DNA from: CBDCZY01 sp965224745
GTDB lineage: Bacteria > Pseudomonadota > Gammaproteobacteria > Methylococcales > Methylomonadaceae
Assembly: GCA_965224745.1 (NCBI GenBank)
Contig: CBDCZY010000010.1
Span: forward strand, 62,001-126,000
Direction: 5' to 3'
DNA: 64,000 bases
Both the position numbers and the translations under genes were made by a program. Shown here in pieces: positions 1 through 9,741 of this stretch; position 1 is the stretch's first letter, and each line of letters opens with the position of its first letter. The notes under the pieces were generated by a model. The model saw only the letters and a list, made by a program, of their open reading frames with translations. It did not search any database and was not told where the DNA came from.

Positions 1-3
1 ATT

Positions 4-759
4 ATGTTGGAACAAACCATAACACAACTCAGGCAGCTGAAATTATCAGGCATGGCTAATGCATTGGTTAGCCAGATAGAACAGCCTAATACCTATGAAG
101 GATTACCCTTTGAGGAACGGCTGCAATTATTAGCGGATAGTGAATATCAAGACAGAGAAAATAGAAAACAGCAGCGCTTACTCAAAGCCGCTAAATTAAA
201 ACTGGCAGCCAACAGCAATGCCATTGATTATCAGCATCCCAGAGGACTGAAACAATCCATGATGGCTTCACTGTTACATTGCGATTGGCTGAATAAATCA
301 CAAAACATACTCATTACTGGGCCTTGTGGCAGCGGTAAAACCTATATTGCTTGTGCGTTGGGACATACTGCCTGTATGAAAGGCTATAGCGTGAAATATT
401 ACCGACTGTCACGGTTAATGCTGGAACTCACTCAGGCAAAAGCAGATGGAACTTACAGCAAGGCTCTACAAACATTAGCCAAACTGGATTGTCTGATTAT
501 AGACGATTGGGGGCTTGAGCCATTAAAAGCAGCACAACGTAATGATTTAATGGAAATTATGGATGATCGTTACGAAAGTGCATCCACCATTATGATCAGT
601 CAATTACCTACGGATCAATGGTATCAATCTATTGGTGACAATACACTGGCTGATGCTATTTTGGATCGGCTCATGCACAACGCACATCGCATCAAATTAA
701 AAGGAGAATCTATGCGAAAAACACAGTCAAATTTGACTGATGGTGAACACTTAGGGTAA
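4..759 (+). CDS. istB: IstB-type ATPase, helper of an IS21-family transposase
   Basis: A 251-residue AAA+ ATPase of the IstB/DnaC-like family that assists IstA in IS21 transposition. The Walker A motif GPCGSGKT lies near residue 106 and the Walker B-like LIIDDWG near residue 165. The C-terminal DAILDRLMHNAHRIKLKGES is typical of IstB. The partner istA must lie upstream of the window. The downstream stretch to about 845 has spaced repeats (gttcacgatggccagaat, gttcatgatcaccagaat) of the kind found at IS21 ends, so this is probably the right end of the element. It is not the same IS21 as the one at 62126 onwards, because the proteins differ clearly. Confidence 0.93.
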   Translation: MLEQTITQLRQLKLSGMANALVSQIEQPNTYEGLPFEERLQLLADSEYQDRENRKQQRLLKAAKLKLAANSNAIDYQHPRGLKQSMMASLLHCDWLNKSQNILITGPCGSGKTYIACALGHTACMKGYSVKYYRLSRLMLELTQAKADGTYSKALQTLAKLDCLIIDDWGLEPLKAAQRNDLMEIMDDRYESASTIMISQLPTDQWYQSIGDNTLADAILDRLMHNAHRIKLKGESMRKTQSNLTDGEHLG

Positions 760-908
760 AAATAACCTGAATCCAATGCGTGGACAAGGGAAGTGTTCAC
801 GATGGCCAGAATCGGTGTTCATGATCACCAGAATACGCACCAGACGAGAAATTAAAGAAATCTTATTCCAATTTAGTTACTATTTAAAGAAAATATTGGA
901 GTATTTTA

Positions 909-2075
909 ATGAGCAGAAAAAGAACAAGTTACAGCGCTGAGTTTAAAAGCAGATTAGTCTTAGAGGTCTTGAAAAATGAAAAGACACTGCAAGAAATAGC
1001 GAGTACGAATAACATCACGCCTAAAAACCTGCAAAACTGGAAAAAGATCTTCTTAGACAATGCGGAAATAGCGATGGAACCCGCCAAAGCAGTGAAAGAA
1101 TATAAAGAGGAATTATTAGCAGCTCAAGAACAAAATGAGATGCTGAGTAAGATCGTAGGCAAGATGACGGTTGAAAAGGAGTGGCTTGAAAAAAAGCTAA
1201 AAAGCTTGGGCTTATCTAATAAGAAACAACTGATAGAACCCAAGCTTGATACTCTTTCGCTGACTCAGCAGTGTACTTTACTCGGCCTAAATAGAAGTAG
1301 CCTTTATTACAAAAATAGAGAAAACCCCAAGAAAAAAGAAATCAAAGCGCATATCAATCAAGTTTTTGAAGAGATACCCATTTATGGTGCAGCTAAAGTA
1401 CACCAGCAATTACTTGAAGATGGATTTAAGGTCAGTTTAAATACGGTAGCAAGTTATCGGCAACAAATGGGGCTGAAAGCTGTTCTGGCGGTTAAACAGG
1501 TCAATACGACTGCGCCGATAAAAGAACATAAAAAATATGACTATAAACTTCGAGGACTTGATATAACAGAGGCTAATCAAGTCTGGAGTACAGATATTAC
1601 CTACATCAAAACAAAGGGCGGTATGGTTTATTTAGCCGCTATTATTGATTGGCACTCAAAGGCGGTGCTCTCCCACAGAATATCCAACACCATGGATTCC
1701 ACATTAGTCGTCGATGTATTGGATGAGGCACTTGCACACTATGGCACCCCTGAAATATTTAATACAGACCAAGGCAGTCAATATACCAGCGAAATTCATA
1801 CCCAACGGCTAAAAAATAAAGGGATCACTATCTCAATGGATGGAAAAGGCAGAGCGACTGATAATATTTGTATTGAACGATTCTGGCGCAGTGCAAAATG
1901 TGAACGTATTTATCTAAATGAATACGATTCAATCAACGCCTTACAAAAAGATGTTGATGATTATATTGAGTTTTATAATCACAGACGATTTCATGAAACA
2001 TTAGATTATAAAAAACCAATGAAGGTGTATAAAGAAAGTATTTTAGATAAAAATACGATGGATGTAGCCGCTTAA
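909..2075 (+). CDS. IS3-family transposase, single fused OrfAB reading frame
   Basis: 388 residues. The N-terminal 60 or so form a helix-turn-helix of the OrfA type (YSAEFKSRLVLEVLKNEKT), followed by a leucine-zipper-like coiled segment around residues 65-100. The rest is an rve-type DDE integrase core: WSTDITYIKT near residue 222, NTDQGSQYTS near 290, and the closing E in CIERFWRSAKCE near 325. OrfA and OrfB are in one frame here, so no programmed frameshift is needed. An imperfect inverted repeat (AAATCTTATTCC, near 865 and 2085) brackets the gene, so the element runs roughly from 845 to 2110. Exact ends were not fixed. It may have landed against the IS21 end to its left. Confidence 0.92.
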   Translation: MSRKRTSYSAEFKSRLVLEVLKNEKTLQEIASTNNITPKNLQNWKKIFLDNAEIAMEPAKAVKEYKEELLAAQEQNEMLSKIVGKMTVEKEWLEKKLKSLGLSNKKQLIEPKLDTLSLTQQCTLLGLNRSSLYYKNRENPKKKEIKAHINQVFEEIPIYGAAKVHQQLLEDGFKVSLNTVASYRQQMGLKAVLAVKQVNTTAPIKEHKKYDYKLRGLDITEANQVWSTDITYIKTKGGMVYLAAIIDWHSKAVLSHRISNTMDSTLVVDVLDEALAHYGTPEIFNTDQGSQYTSEIHTQRLKNKGITISMDGKGRATDNICIERFWRSAKCERIYLNEYDSINALQKDVDDYIEFYNHRRFHETLDYKKPMKVYKESILDKNTMDVAA

Positions 2076-2129
2076 TGATTAGGAATAAGATTTAAGGGAA
2101 TATCTGTCTTGACTCTTTGGGTTGCTATA

Positions 2130-5100
2130 CTATTCTGTTGTGCAAAATTTAGTAATGTGGTTTTTTGAAGAACTTGCACTATTCTCACCTTTATTTCTTA
2201 TCGCACTCATAACTGTTGAGTCCAATAAATCAGTCGAAGATTCTACGATATAGTGAGAACAAACCCATCTTTGAACCTGCTTGCCCACACTTTTCATTTC
2301 TTCCTTTTGATTAATAGCTTTCACTAAAGCGTGATACCACTCTTCTTCACCGTTAGTTACTAGATGGCCAAGCCCTGAGCTTTTAACGAGGTGCTGATAG
2401 GCTTCAACATCACTGAATAGGCCGCTCAGGCCCGCTCCAGCATATTCTAAGAACTTTAGTCCTGATTTAGCTCTATTGAACTCATTGTCAACTAAAGGGC
2501 CAATAGCAAAATCCATAGTTTTTGCAATGGACCTAAACCAGGAGACAAATTTCGGATAGTTTGTTTCTTTTTCTGGAATGTCAATTCGTTCGTACCAACG
2601 ACTTGTTTCAATTTCGCCTCCAATAACGAAAAAGCGAACCTCTGGGTGGGTGTTTTTTAATTGTTCAATAGCTGGTTTAATAAGTAATAGGTCTTCATCG
2701 TGAGTATTAGATCCCATGTAGATGATTCTGATTTCTTCTTTACTTTTTTTAACGAGATTACCGTTAATAGTTAATTGTTCCGTCAAAGGAGAAAACCAAA
2801 GTCTTGCGCTCAACCTGTTTTCAATCACTACAATGTTTTGGTTATATTTAGAATAAGTTTTTTTTAGGTATTGAGTTGATACAATTAATAGCTTGGCATG
2901 ATCCATTAAAAGTTTTAGTGTGTCTCGCATTGCTAAATAGCTTCCTGAAGGGTCTTTGTCTTCTGGTACATTTAATAAATCGTCGTCGAGCTCCATAATG
3001 ATGGGTATATTTGCTTGTTGGCTTAACTGGATCAAATAATCAAGATGAACGGGTTTAACGCTGTTGCGTTGCACCATGATGGCAGCAAAAGCCAAATGGG
3101 TTAAAGGCACTTCGCTATCTGCCAGAGAATAACGGACATATTCTATTTCCCTATGCTGTCCATTGTGAATCCATTCCCAAACTCTAACGTGTACCGATCC
3201 GGGTGCTTCATTGATGAGAACATTTCCTTGCGTAATTACCGCTACTCGTGGTTTTAATGATGACAGGGTTTGAATTTGTGATTCATTCAAAAAAGCACGC
3301 CGACTTACAATGAGCTTTTTATACAGTTTTCGATATTCTAGCGACATACGCGTAATATTATTGACTAGTCCTTCGTTCGATTGCCAGTGATAAACTTGTT
3401 CTAATTTTTTTTGGTATTCTGGTTTTGAAAATACTATTTTATTAATTTTGGACAATAAAACGGCTATATCATTGTGTGGTAGTATCCAACCAGCTCCAGT
3501 TTTTCGAACTCGCTCTGCTACTGCACCAAAATCAAATGCCAAGACGGGTAATCCAATGGACCATAATTCAGTTAGAGTATGACAGTAAGTTTCAGGCCAA
3601 ATAGAAAAAACAGCTCCAAAATGCGGGTTAATTGTTTCTACACGACGCTCAAAATCTTCACGCTTATAGGTTCCATGTTTAACGATTCTATTCCCTCTGA
3701 GTTCTGGTGTTGAATCACCTAGAATATGAAATTCAAAGACTGCAAATTGGTCAGCTTCGTGAAGAGCGGAAATGATTGAAGCGCCTTTAGCGTCATCAAT
3801 GTTTCCAGGGACAAGAATTTTAACGGGTCCAAAAGGAGATGGTGGTTTTCCAATTCGACGCATGGTGCGAAAGCTGCGCCCATGAGGAATAACATTAAAG
3901 TTTGAATGCTCTAGGAATGGAAAATTATCAATCAAGATTTTTCGTGCACTATCAGAAGTGGTAACAAATGCATCGCATTTTTTTAATGAATATTCCATCA
4001 TGGTTTTCCATTGAATAACCCATTTGTTTTTTAGTTCAGGAAGTTGGTCGAATGGCCATAGGTCTGTTTTACAGTGCCCCTCTGTTGAGCTACAAATACC
4101 TCCACAATATTGCAAGTTATTATCAAGCAACTTAACTGTGGGACAAATAGTATAAAAGTCATGAAATGAAAACAAGGTTGGAATTGAGAGTCTATTGCAA
4201 ACTTTAAATAACCCTAGTCCATGCCAAGCTATATGCCTAAGATGGACTAACTCAATTGAAAAGCGAATCAGCCAGTCAGCTAATATATGATCATATTCTT
4301 CCGATCTGTGTGTGTATATATGGATGGGTTGGTTTAGCTGAATTGATGAAATTAGCTTAGAACTATCATTGCTAATTAATGATAGCTCTAAAGATTTTGA
4401 ATCGCATTTCAATAACCAGGTTTCATATTCATCGCGAATACCTTGCATCAGATCGCGATTTGTTTGAGGGGTTCCTCCAGTTTGGGTGGAAATGACAAAT
4501 AATATACGGGGTTTTCCGGTGGTTTCAACCTTGGGTGACACATACAAACGTCGTATCTGATAACGCATAGCAAGAAATTCTGGTGCAGTATGAAATACCT
4601 GGGTCATTTGTGAATATTCAGGAAAGCGACTTTGAATAATGTCTCTACCAGCTTTGTATAACTCCTTTTTCTCTTCTCCGAAGCTTGCTGAACGTTTGTG
4701 ATAAACGAGAGTGCGATCAGCTACCACATGGGCCCAGCCAGCTCTTATAGCACGCATACAGAAATCATTTTCTTCACCGTACCCTCGAGGGAAAGCGACC
4801 TCATCTAACGTGCCGATCGCGTCTATACAGTCTCGGCGGATATACATACAAAATCCATTTCCAGTTGGTACTTGTGGCAGGAGTCCAAGACCAGAATGAG
4901 CGACCATGCGTGCATACTGCTCGTGGTTCAACCATGCTGGGTGGTTATTGTTTTCCCCCAGTTGTGGCACCGAGAATGCACCAGCATTATCAGAAATTGC
5001 TGTTGCTGTGGCTACCCATCTTCCAGAGTAAGCAGCTAGCTTAAGACCTTCCAACCAACGAGGCCCAACCACCGTATCAGAATTTAAAAGAACCACATCA

Positions 5101-6395
5101 GTTTTTCCTGCTCTCGTTAAAGCTTTGTTTACAGTTCGAGTAAAGCCTAAATTGATTTCATTTCGAATAATAGTTGTAGATAATAACTGGCCAAAATGAT
5201 CAAGTAATTTGGAGATTTTTCGATCGGTACTGCAATCATCAATGATGATTAAACGAGCGGGTCTGTTGGTATACTTTTGAACTGACTTCAGGCATTGTTG
5301 CGCCTCCTTTATAGCGTTATAAATTGGAATGATAATTGTAGTATCGTGATTCGCCTTATCATTCAAAAGTTGCAATGGAGCAATAGAATTTGGGAGCCCC
5401 ATTTTTTTGGGTGCCGCAATTTTAAAAGGGGAGCCACGAAATGCTGTGTGGCATGGCAGTCCAGAAAGGGTGGCTGTGATGTCAGAATCGTTTGTTACTG
5501 GAATTGGAATAGGTATAGAAAATCCACCACCTTCATATCGTGAAGCCACTTTGGATAAGTCAGGTCGGATGTCTTTAGCTGGAAAAGTACCATAATAAAC
5601 CCCCTCAATATTGAGTTGAAATTCTACAGTAAGGCCCATGGGGATCCTTCTCAGAGCCCATCCTCTTAGAATGCCCTGATTAAATGATTCTATTCGCCCG
5701 GTAATTTTAGGAGTAAGGGTGATGGTTGATAAGATCTGGTTGTTGGTACGTAAACTCAGCACTAACGAATTATCGTGGAAAGGAGCTGTCTGATCCAATT
5801 TATGTACTGTGGTTGCCAAAACTTCGTTAATAGAAGTGGAAAAACCAACTTTACTGTCTAATGATATTGCTTCGGTAACGATATCGTCCCTTTCAACTGT
5901 AGTGACTATTTCAACTGCAGGAAGGTCACCTAAAAATAGTTGAGCAGTTACAGTTTCAGGTTCATCAACATTCGATAAATCAAGCCATCCGTTGATGGTG
6001 GTATCGTCATAATTGTCGATACAACCTCGAATCACACCAGGGCCGACTTGAGTAGATTGATCGGGCACTAGAATTATTGGAAATTGGGGGGTTCCGATGG
6101 TGATAGACGGATATTTGAAAACATAGCTAGGTTTCCTAAAAGTACAACGAAAACCACAATCACCTATTGATTTCCCTTGGTTTACTACATCAGCTCTGGG
6201 CATTCGTTTGATCGCTGTTTTAACTTCTCTTTTTTCAATGGCAATGACCATGTTTTTAGGGAGAAGAAGAGTTCGCCTATCAACCATCCATCCCTCAATG
6301 AGAATAAATTTACGACCGATTTCAATACGTTCAATACTTCCTTCGAAAGAAACGTTTTTTTTTCTACGCAGGGTTTTTTTTTGTTTGGGTTTCAT
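2130..6395 (-). CDS. Giant multidomain glycosyltransferase (GT2 plus two GT4-like modules)
   Basis: 1421 residues, no signal peptide, so cytoplasmic. The first 330 residues hold several beta-sandwich repeats of the kind common in large bacterial glycosyltransferases (INGWLDLSN, LRGWALRR). A GT-A/GT2 domain follows at about 350-590, with TTIIIPIYNA, the acidic IIDDCSTD and LLNSDTVVGPRW. A GT-B/GT4-like module spans about 630-1010 (FHDFYTICP, ETYCHTLTELWSIGLPVLAFD). A third GT4-like module at about 1045-1390 contains the ELDDDLLNVP and GSNTHDEDLL motifs. It would transfer sugars to a polymer or protein. It is the last gene of the minus-strand RTX/type I secretion locus and shares architecture with the 10797-14723 gene. 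Substrate unknown. A GGAATGAG ribosome-binding site precedes the start. Confidence 0.88.
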   Translation of the reverse strand: MKPKQKKTLRRKKNVSFEGSIERIEIGRKFILIEGWMVDRRTLLLPKNMVIAIEKREVKTAIKRMPRADVVNQGKSIGDCGFRCTFRKPSYVFKYPSITIGTPQFPIILVPDQSTQVGPGVIRGCIDNYDDTTINGWLDLSNVDEPETVTAQLFLGDLPAVEIVTTVERDDIVTEAISLDSKVGFSTSINEVLATTVHKLDQTAPFHDNSLVLSLRTNNQILSTITLTPKITGRIESFNQGILRGWALRRIPMGLTVEFQLNIEGVYYGTFPAKDIRPDLSKVASRYEGGGFSIPIPIPVTNDSDITATLSGLPCHTAFRGSPFKIAAPKKMGLPNSIAPLQLLNDKANHDTTIIIPIYNAIKEAQQCLKSVQKYTNRPARLIIIDDCSTDRKISKLLDHFGQLLSTTIIRNEINLGFTRTVNKALTRAGKTDVVLLNSDTVVGPRWLEGLKLAAYSGRWVATATAISDNAGAFSVPQLGENNNHPAWLNHEQYARMVAHSGLGLLPQVPTGNGFCMYIRRDCIDAIGTLDEVAFPRGYGEENDFCMRAIRAGWAHVVADRTLVYHKRSASFGEEKKELYKAGRDIIQSRFPEYSQMTQVFHTAPEFLAMRYQIRRLYVSPKVETTGKPRILFVISTQTGGTPQTNRDLMQGIRDEYETWLLKCDSKSLELSLISNDSSKLISSIQLNQPIHIYTHRSEEYDHILADWLIRFSIELVHLRHIAWHGLGLFKVCNRLSIPTLFSFHDFYTICPTVKLLDNNLQYCGGICSSTEGHCKTDLWPFDQLPELKNKWVIQWKTMMEYSLKKCDAFVTTSDSARKILIDNFPFLEHSNFNVIPHGRSFRTMRRIGKPPSPFGPVKILVPGNIDDAKGASIISALHEADQFAVFEFHILGDSTPELRGNRIVKHGTYKREDFERRVETINPHFGAVFSIWPETYCHTLTELWSIGLPVLAFDFGAVAERVRKTGAGWILPHNDIAVLLSKINKIVFSKPEYQKKLEQVYHWQSNEGLVNNITRMSLEYRKLYKKLIVSRRAFLNESQIQTLSSLKPRVAVITQGNVLINEAPGSVHVRVWEWIHNGQHREIEYVRYSLADSEVPLTHLAFAAIMVQRNSVKPVHLDYLIQLSQQANIPIIMELDDDLLNVPEDKDPSGSYLAMRDTLKLLMDHAKLLIVSTQYLKKTYSKYNQNIVVIENRLSARLWFSPLTEQLTINGNLVKKSKEEIRIIYMGSNTHDEDLLLIKPAIEQLKNTHPEVRFFVIGGEIETSRWYERIDIPEKETNYPKFVSWFRSIAKTMDFAIGPLVDNEFNRAKSGLKFLEYAGAGLSGLFSDVEAYQHLVKSSGLGHLVTNGEEEWYHALVKAINQKEEMKSVGKQVQRWVCSHYIVESSTDLLDSTVMSAIRNKGENSASSSKNHITKFCTTE

Positions 6396-6517
6396 AGGAT
6401 CTCATTCCTTTTTTTGATCGAAATTATCAACGTAAGCCTGTACAAACCATCGTCGAGGCTTTCCTTTTACCCATTTTTTTCACGCTGAAACGATGGTTGT
6501 TTACTGACTACTTTTTG

Positions 6518-7243
6518 TCAGGTTGTTGTCAATATTGCGGTAAGCAAGATCATTTCCGATTTATAAGGTTGTGCTATCTCTTTTAGTTCGATCAAATCAG
6601 CAATCGACATATCAATGTCATTAATGGCGACCCCCTTGATTTGCTCCGGTGAAAATTGCCACCACGCAAGTTCTTCCAGTTGTCTTCGTTGTTGTTCTGA
6701 GCAGCGATAACGAATGAGTTGGGCGGGGTTGCCTCCAACAATAGCATAAGCAGGGACATCTTTGGTGACGACTGAGCCAGCAGCAATTATAGCTCCATTC
6801 CCAATGGTCACACCAGCATTCAGCATGGCGCTTTGGCCAATCCAAACATCGTTTTTTATTGTCGTAATTCGTAAGTGGGTTGGCGGTTCCTTTAATGCGG
6901 GAGGCACTTTCATCATTTGGGAAGAAAACGCTGTACCCACATCAATTATATCGTGGTTGTTAAGGTACAAAAAAGGGCTGGTGGAAAGCCAATTGGTCGG
7001 ATGGTTTTGCCTGCCAATTTGAACATTTTCTCCGATGGAACAATAACGCCCGATAGTCACTCCGCATAAGAAACCGCTGACGATATAACTAAAAGCGCCC
7101 ATCGTGCAAGCATGCTCGACCGTTGTGAACTTAATAGAGCAGGGCGGTTCGAATCTAAAATCGTCTGCGATGACGCGGTCTGCTCCAAACAATTCTAGCC
7201 CGGCTTGCTGCAGGATTTCTATCTTATTATCAATCAATACCAT
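6518..7243 (-). CDS. Hexapeptide-repeat O-acetyltransferase (CatB/XAT-like)
   Basis: 241 residues of left-handed beta-helix acetyltransferase type. The hexapeptide series VTIGRYCSIGENVQIG lies near residues 60-75 and VWIGQSAMLNAGVTIGNGAIIAAGSVVTKDVPAYAIVGG-type sequence at about 130-170. NHPTNWLST carries the histidine typical of the catalytic loop. It would acetylate a sugar or amino sugar using acetyl-CoA. The N-terminal two-thirds is almost repeated at 9362-9741, where the gene is cut short, so this is the intact copy. Its position between glycosyltransferases fits a role in decorating a glycan. Confidence 0.88.
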   Translation of the reverse strand: MVLIDNKIEILQQAGLELFGADRVIADDFRFEPPCSIKFTTVEHACTMGAFSYIVSGFLCGVTIGRYCSIGENVQIGRQNHPTNWLSTSPFLYLNNHDIIDVGTAFSSQMMKVPPALKEPPTHLRITTIKNDVWIGQSAMLNAGVTIGNGAIIAAGSVVTKDVPAYAIVGGNPAQLIRYRCSEQQRRQLEELAWWQFSPEQIKGVAINDIDMSIADLIELKEIAQPYKSEMILLTAILTTT

Positions 7244-7718
7244 GTTTAGTTAATTCAAATAAGTGACAATTAAAGGCACAGCGGTTTCGCTCCCTTTTTC
7301 AAAATTGATAAACTGATCAGCCTCGCCCAGCACCAAGTTATCGGTAAAGTAAAAGGTGCCTTTGCCTGGATCTAACAAGCCGACAGAATCCGTGCCGTCA
7401 CCATTCCAATCCCCGGTTATTGGTACTAGTTTTTCGTTGATGGGGCCGAAATGAAAGCACAAATCCGCAGAGCTGGTTGCTTCGTTTTTATTATGTAACA
7501 AAAATACCCCGGTTTGGCGGTCATATAGTCCAATCGTATCAACCCCATCACCGTTCCAGTCCCCAATTAAAGGCAGAAAGTTTGCGTTGGTGGGGCCAAA
7601 GGCAAAGTGTTGATCAGATTGTGGTTTTGATTTGTTGTCATGCGACAAATAAAAGCTGCCAGAAAAAGGGTCGTAAAGGCCGACGCAGTCAAATCCTTTG
7701 CCTCTTTGCCTGTCCAAT
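6867..7718. repeat. Segmental duplication, copy A
   Basis: About 850 bp nearly identical, in the same orientation, to 9362-10208. It covers the 5' part of the acetyltransferase gene and the 3' part of the FG-GAP-like repeat gene. The left boundary is at attcgtaagtggg. On the right, ctttgcct is doubled compared with copy B before homology ends at gtccaat. Sequence differences are scattered single bases, which suggests a fairly recent event. Confidence 0.92.
7250..7717 (-). pseudogene. 5'-truncated copy of the FG-GAP-like repeat protein
   Basis: 155 residues that match the C-terminal three repeats of the protein at 9749-10813 almost exactly (GLYDPFSGSFYLSHDNK, LIGDWNGDGVDTIGLYD, ITGDWNGDGTDSVGLLD). 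The N-terminal 200 residues are missing, and the apparent start lies in the junction sequence. It arose by the segmental duplication and is probably not functional, since it has no promoter or obvious ribosome-binding site. Confidence 0.85.
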
Positions 7719-7753
7719 AGTATTGGGGTCCAATAGTATTGGGGTCAGACCCC
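7713..7753. repeat. Tandem palindromic REP-like motif
   Basis: The 16-bp unit TCCAATAGTATTGGGG occurs twice in a row (7713-7728 and 7729-7744). Each contains the perfect palindrome CCAATAGTATTGG. The second runs into a further palindrome, GGGGTCAGACCCC (7741-7753). The GGGGTCAGA motif resembles extragenic palindromes associated with RAYT transposases in other proteobacteria. That link is from memory of the family, not shown here. It lies exactly at the right junction of duplication copy A. The rest of the gap to 8080 shows nothing further. Confidence 0.6.
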
Positions 7754-8080
7754 TAATTACTCCAAATTACTTATATTCTAGGATCTTCAATGTTTGAAAA
7801 ATGGTGAATAATTGAGGCTATTGGTTATTCAGCCATTTTTAAAATCAAAATGATAGCACCAAGACTTCATCTAATTTAGATTTTTGATCCACGCCCTGCT
7901 TTACCACCGCGGAATTATAGTCAAATCTAGTGTTTAAGAATTAGCTAATATTTTGTTTTCATTATCCATGGTTTCTATTTCTTCTTTCTTACCATTGATA
8001 AAAACCACTCCATCAACTATTATGATTGTATACTGTTCACCGATTATTGAGCATCGTAAATTTACGCACAACCTGTTTTC

Positions 8081-8551
8081 TTATTTAAAAACTTGTGCAT
8101 CTGGGGCAATACTACTTTTTTCTATTTCACCAATATGCGAATATGTCAGAATTCGATGATCATTATAGATAACCCAAACCTCCGTTGCCCCCTTTGCTAG
8201 ATAAAGATTAACCTTCTCCGTTATTTCTGCTTTCGAATTTGAAGGGGAAACTATTTCGATACATATTTCAGGTGCTTTTGGATACGGTGTTTCATAAGCA
8301 AAATCATTAATAAACTCCTCTGAAGCCCAAGCAACATCGGCTACTTTCACTCCATCGAGAGTTTGAATAGAACACTCGGCAATTACCTTTCCTTTAGGAA
8401 GTTGGTTCATCAAATTATGTCCAATTTCTATTTGTATCTGCCCATGCTGATTAGAGGCAGGGCTCATCAAGAGCTTGCCAAATTTATTCAGTTCAATTTT
8501 AAAAGGTAGGTCTTTCAGTAAAGGGTTATCTACAACTTCGGCCCATTCCAT
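8081..8551 (-). CDS. Uma2-family (DUF820) putative restriction-like nuclease
   Basis: About 156 residues from the start MEWAEVVDNP. A longer in-frame extension up to 8629 exists, but the paralogue next door begins at the same MEW, which decides the start. The PD-(D/E)xK-like signature of the family is visible: DVAWASEEF, then ICIEIVSPSN and EKVNLYLAKGATEVWVI. Biological role of Uma2 proteins is unknown; they are often present in several copies. It lies in the 1.6-kb unique stretch between the two copies of the segmental duplication. Confidence 0.85.
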   Translation of the reverse strand: MEWAEVVDNPLLKDLPFKIELNKFGKLLMSPASNQHGQIQIEIGHNLMNQLPKGKVIAECSIQTLDGVKVADVAWASEEFINDFAYETPYPKAPEICIEIVSPSNSKAEITEKVNLYLAKGATEVWVIYNDHRILTYSHIGEIEKSSIAPDAQVFK

Positions 8552-8765
8552 CTCAAATCTCCAAAACACAGTGAAGTTAGAAGTTAGTACCAATTTAGCA
8601 TAAATTAACGGTTCTATGTGAAAAGCCAAGACCGAGATATCAAACAGCTTAATTTTTCATAAAAAAGATTCTTTTTATCTGATATAACCATTAAAATTGA
8701 GTCTGATTTGAGAAAGAATCAAAACCAAAGACAAAAAAATGATAATTAAGTCTGTGTCCTTAAAA

Positions 8766-9224
8766 TCAACCTATATTTGCAATTTTACTTTGCTCAATAA
8801 GGCCCATACAGGAGTATATAAGAATATTATTTAAATCATAAGCTACCCAGACTTCAATTGCTCCTTTAGCCAAATACAGATCGACTTTATTTTGAATTTC
8901 AAGTTTAGAGTTTGACGGAGAAACTATTTCAATACATAGCTCTGGTGCTTTTGGATAAGGGGTAACAAAACCAAACTCATTAACAAACTCTTCCGATAAA
9001 CATGCAACATCAGCAACTTTAACACCATCAGAAGTTTCAACTGAGCATTCTGTAATAACTTCACCTTTTGGTAACTTATTCAAAAGTGCTGCAGCAAGAC
9101 GGCTCTGTATTCTCCCGTGCTCATTTGAAGCAGGACTCATCAAAAGTTTTCCAAATTTATTTAACTCAATTTTGAAAGGTAAATCCCTTAACGAAGCGTT
9201 ATCTAATACTTCTGACCATTCCAT
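8766..9224 (-). CDS. Uma2-family (DUF820) putative restriction-like nuclease, paralogue
   Basis: 152 residues, clearly paralogous to the gene at 8081-8551 (shared FKIELNKFGKLLMSPASN, GVKVADVA, CIEIVSPSNSK, VDLYLAKGAIEVWV). The D...E-x-S and lysine of the PD-(D/E)xK core are kept. The C-terminus is somewhat shorter than that of its neighbour. The two probably arose by tandem duplication before or when they were placed between the repeated acetyltransferase and FG-GAP segments. Confidence 0.85.
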   Translation of the reverse strand: MEWSEVLDNASLRDLPFKIELNKFGKLLMSPASNEHGRIQSRLAAALLNKLPKGEVITECSVETSDGVKVADVACLSEEFVNEFGFVTPYPKAPELCIEIVSPSNSKLEIQNKVDLYLAKGAIEVWVAYDLNNILIYSCMGLIEQSKIANIG

Positions 9225-9339
9225 AAATATTTGTTGCCTATATAATGATTATTCCTTTAAAATATCTGAGTTACAGCGTAAAATCAACCCTCTTTTTTCT
9301 TAAAAAGTCAGCTTTCTCGCCGCTTCCAGTCATTATTTA

Positions 9340-9741
9340 TCAATTTAAATCAACCCATTTCATTCGTAAGTGGGTTGGCGGTTCCGTTAATGCGGGAGGC
9401 ACTTTCATCATTTGGGAAGAAAACGCTGTACCCACATCAATTATATCGTGGTTGTTAAGGTACAAAAAAGGGCTGGTGGAAAGCCAATTGGTCGGATGGT
9501 TTTGCCTGCCAATTTGAACATTTTCTCCGATGGAACAATAACGCCCGATAGTCACTCCGCATAAGAAACCGCTGACAATATAACTAAATGCGCCCATTGT
9601 GCAGGCATGCTCGACCGTTGTAAACTTTATTGAGCAGGGCGGTTCGAATCGAAAATCGTCTGCGATGACGCGGTCAGCTCCATATACTTCAAGACCAGCA
9701 TATTTTAGGGCTTTTATTTTATCGGTGTCAAGCAACGCCAT
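9340..9741 (-). pseudogene. 3'-truncated copy of the hexapeptide acetyltransferase
   Basis: 133 residues, of which the first 125 or so match the enzyme at 6518-7243 closely (DRVIADDFRF, HACTMGAFSYIVSGFLCGVTIGRYC). Homology ends at 9362 and the frame then runs into eight unrelated residues and a stop. The second half of the beta-helix, including the acetyl-CoA-binding coils, is missing, so it is very likely inactive. It directly follows the intact FG-GAP gene, as in the presumed ancestral order. Confidence 0.85.

Noticed and set aside
7130..7160. ggttcgaatc sequence resembling a tRNA T-loop (also near 9640)
   Set aside because: It lies in the acetyltransferase coding sequence and no cloverleaf can be drawn around it. 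No tRNA or rRNA gene was found anywhere in the window.
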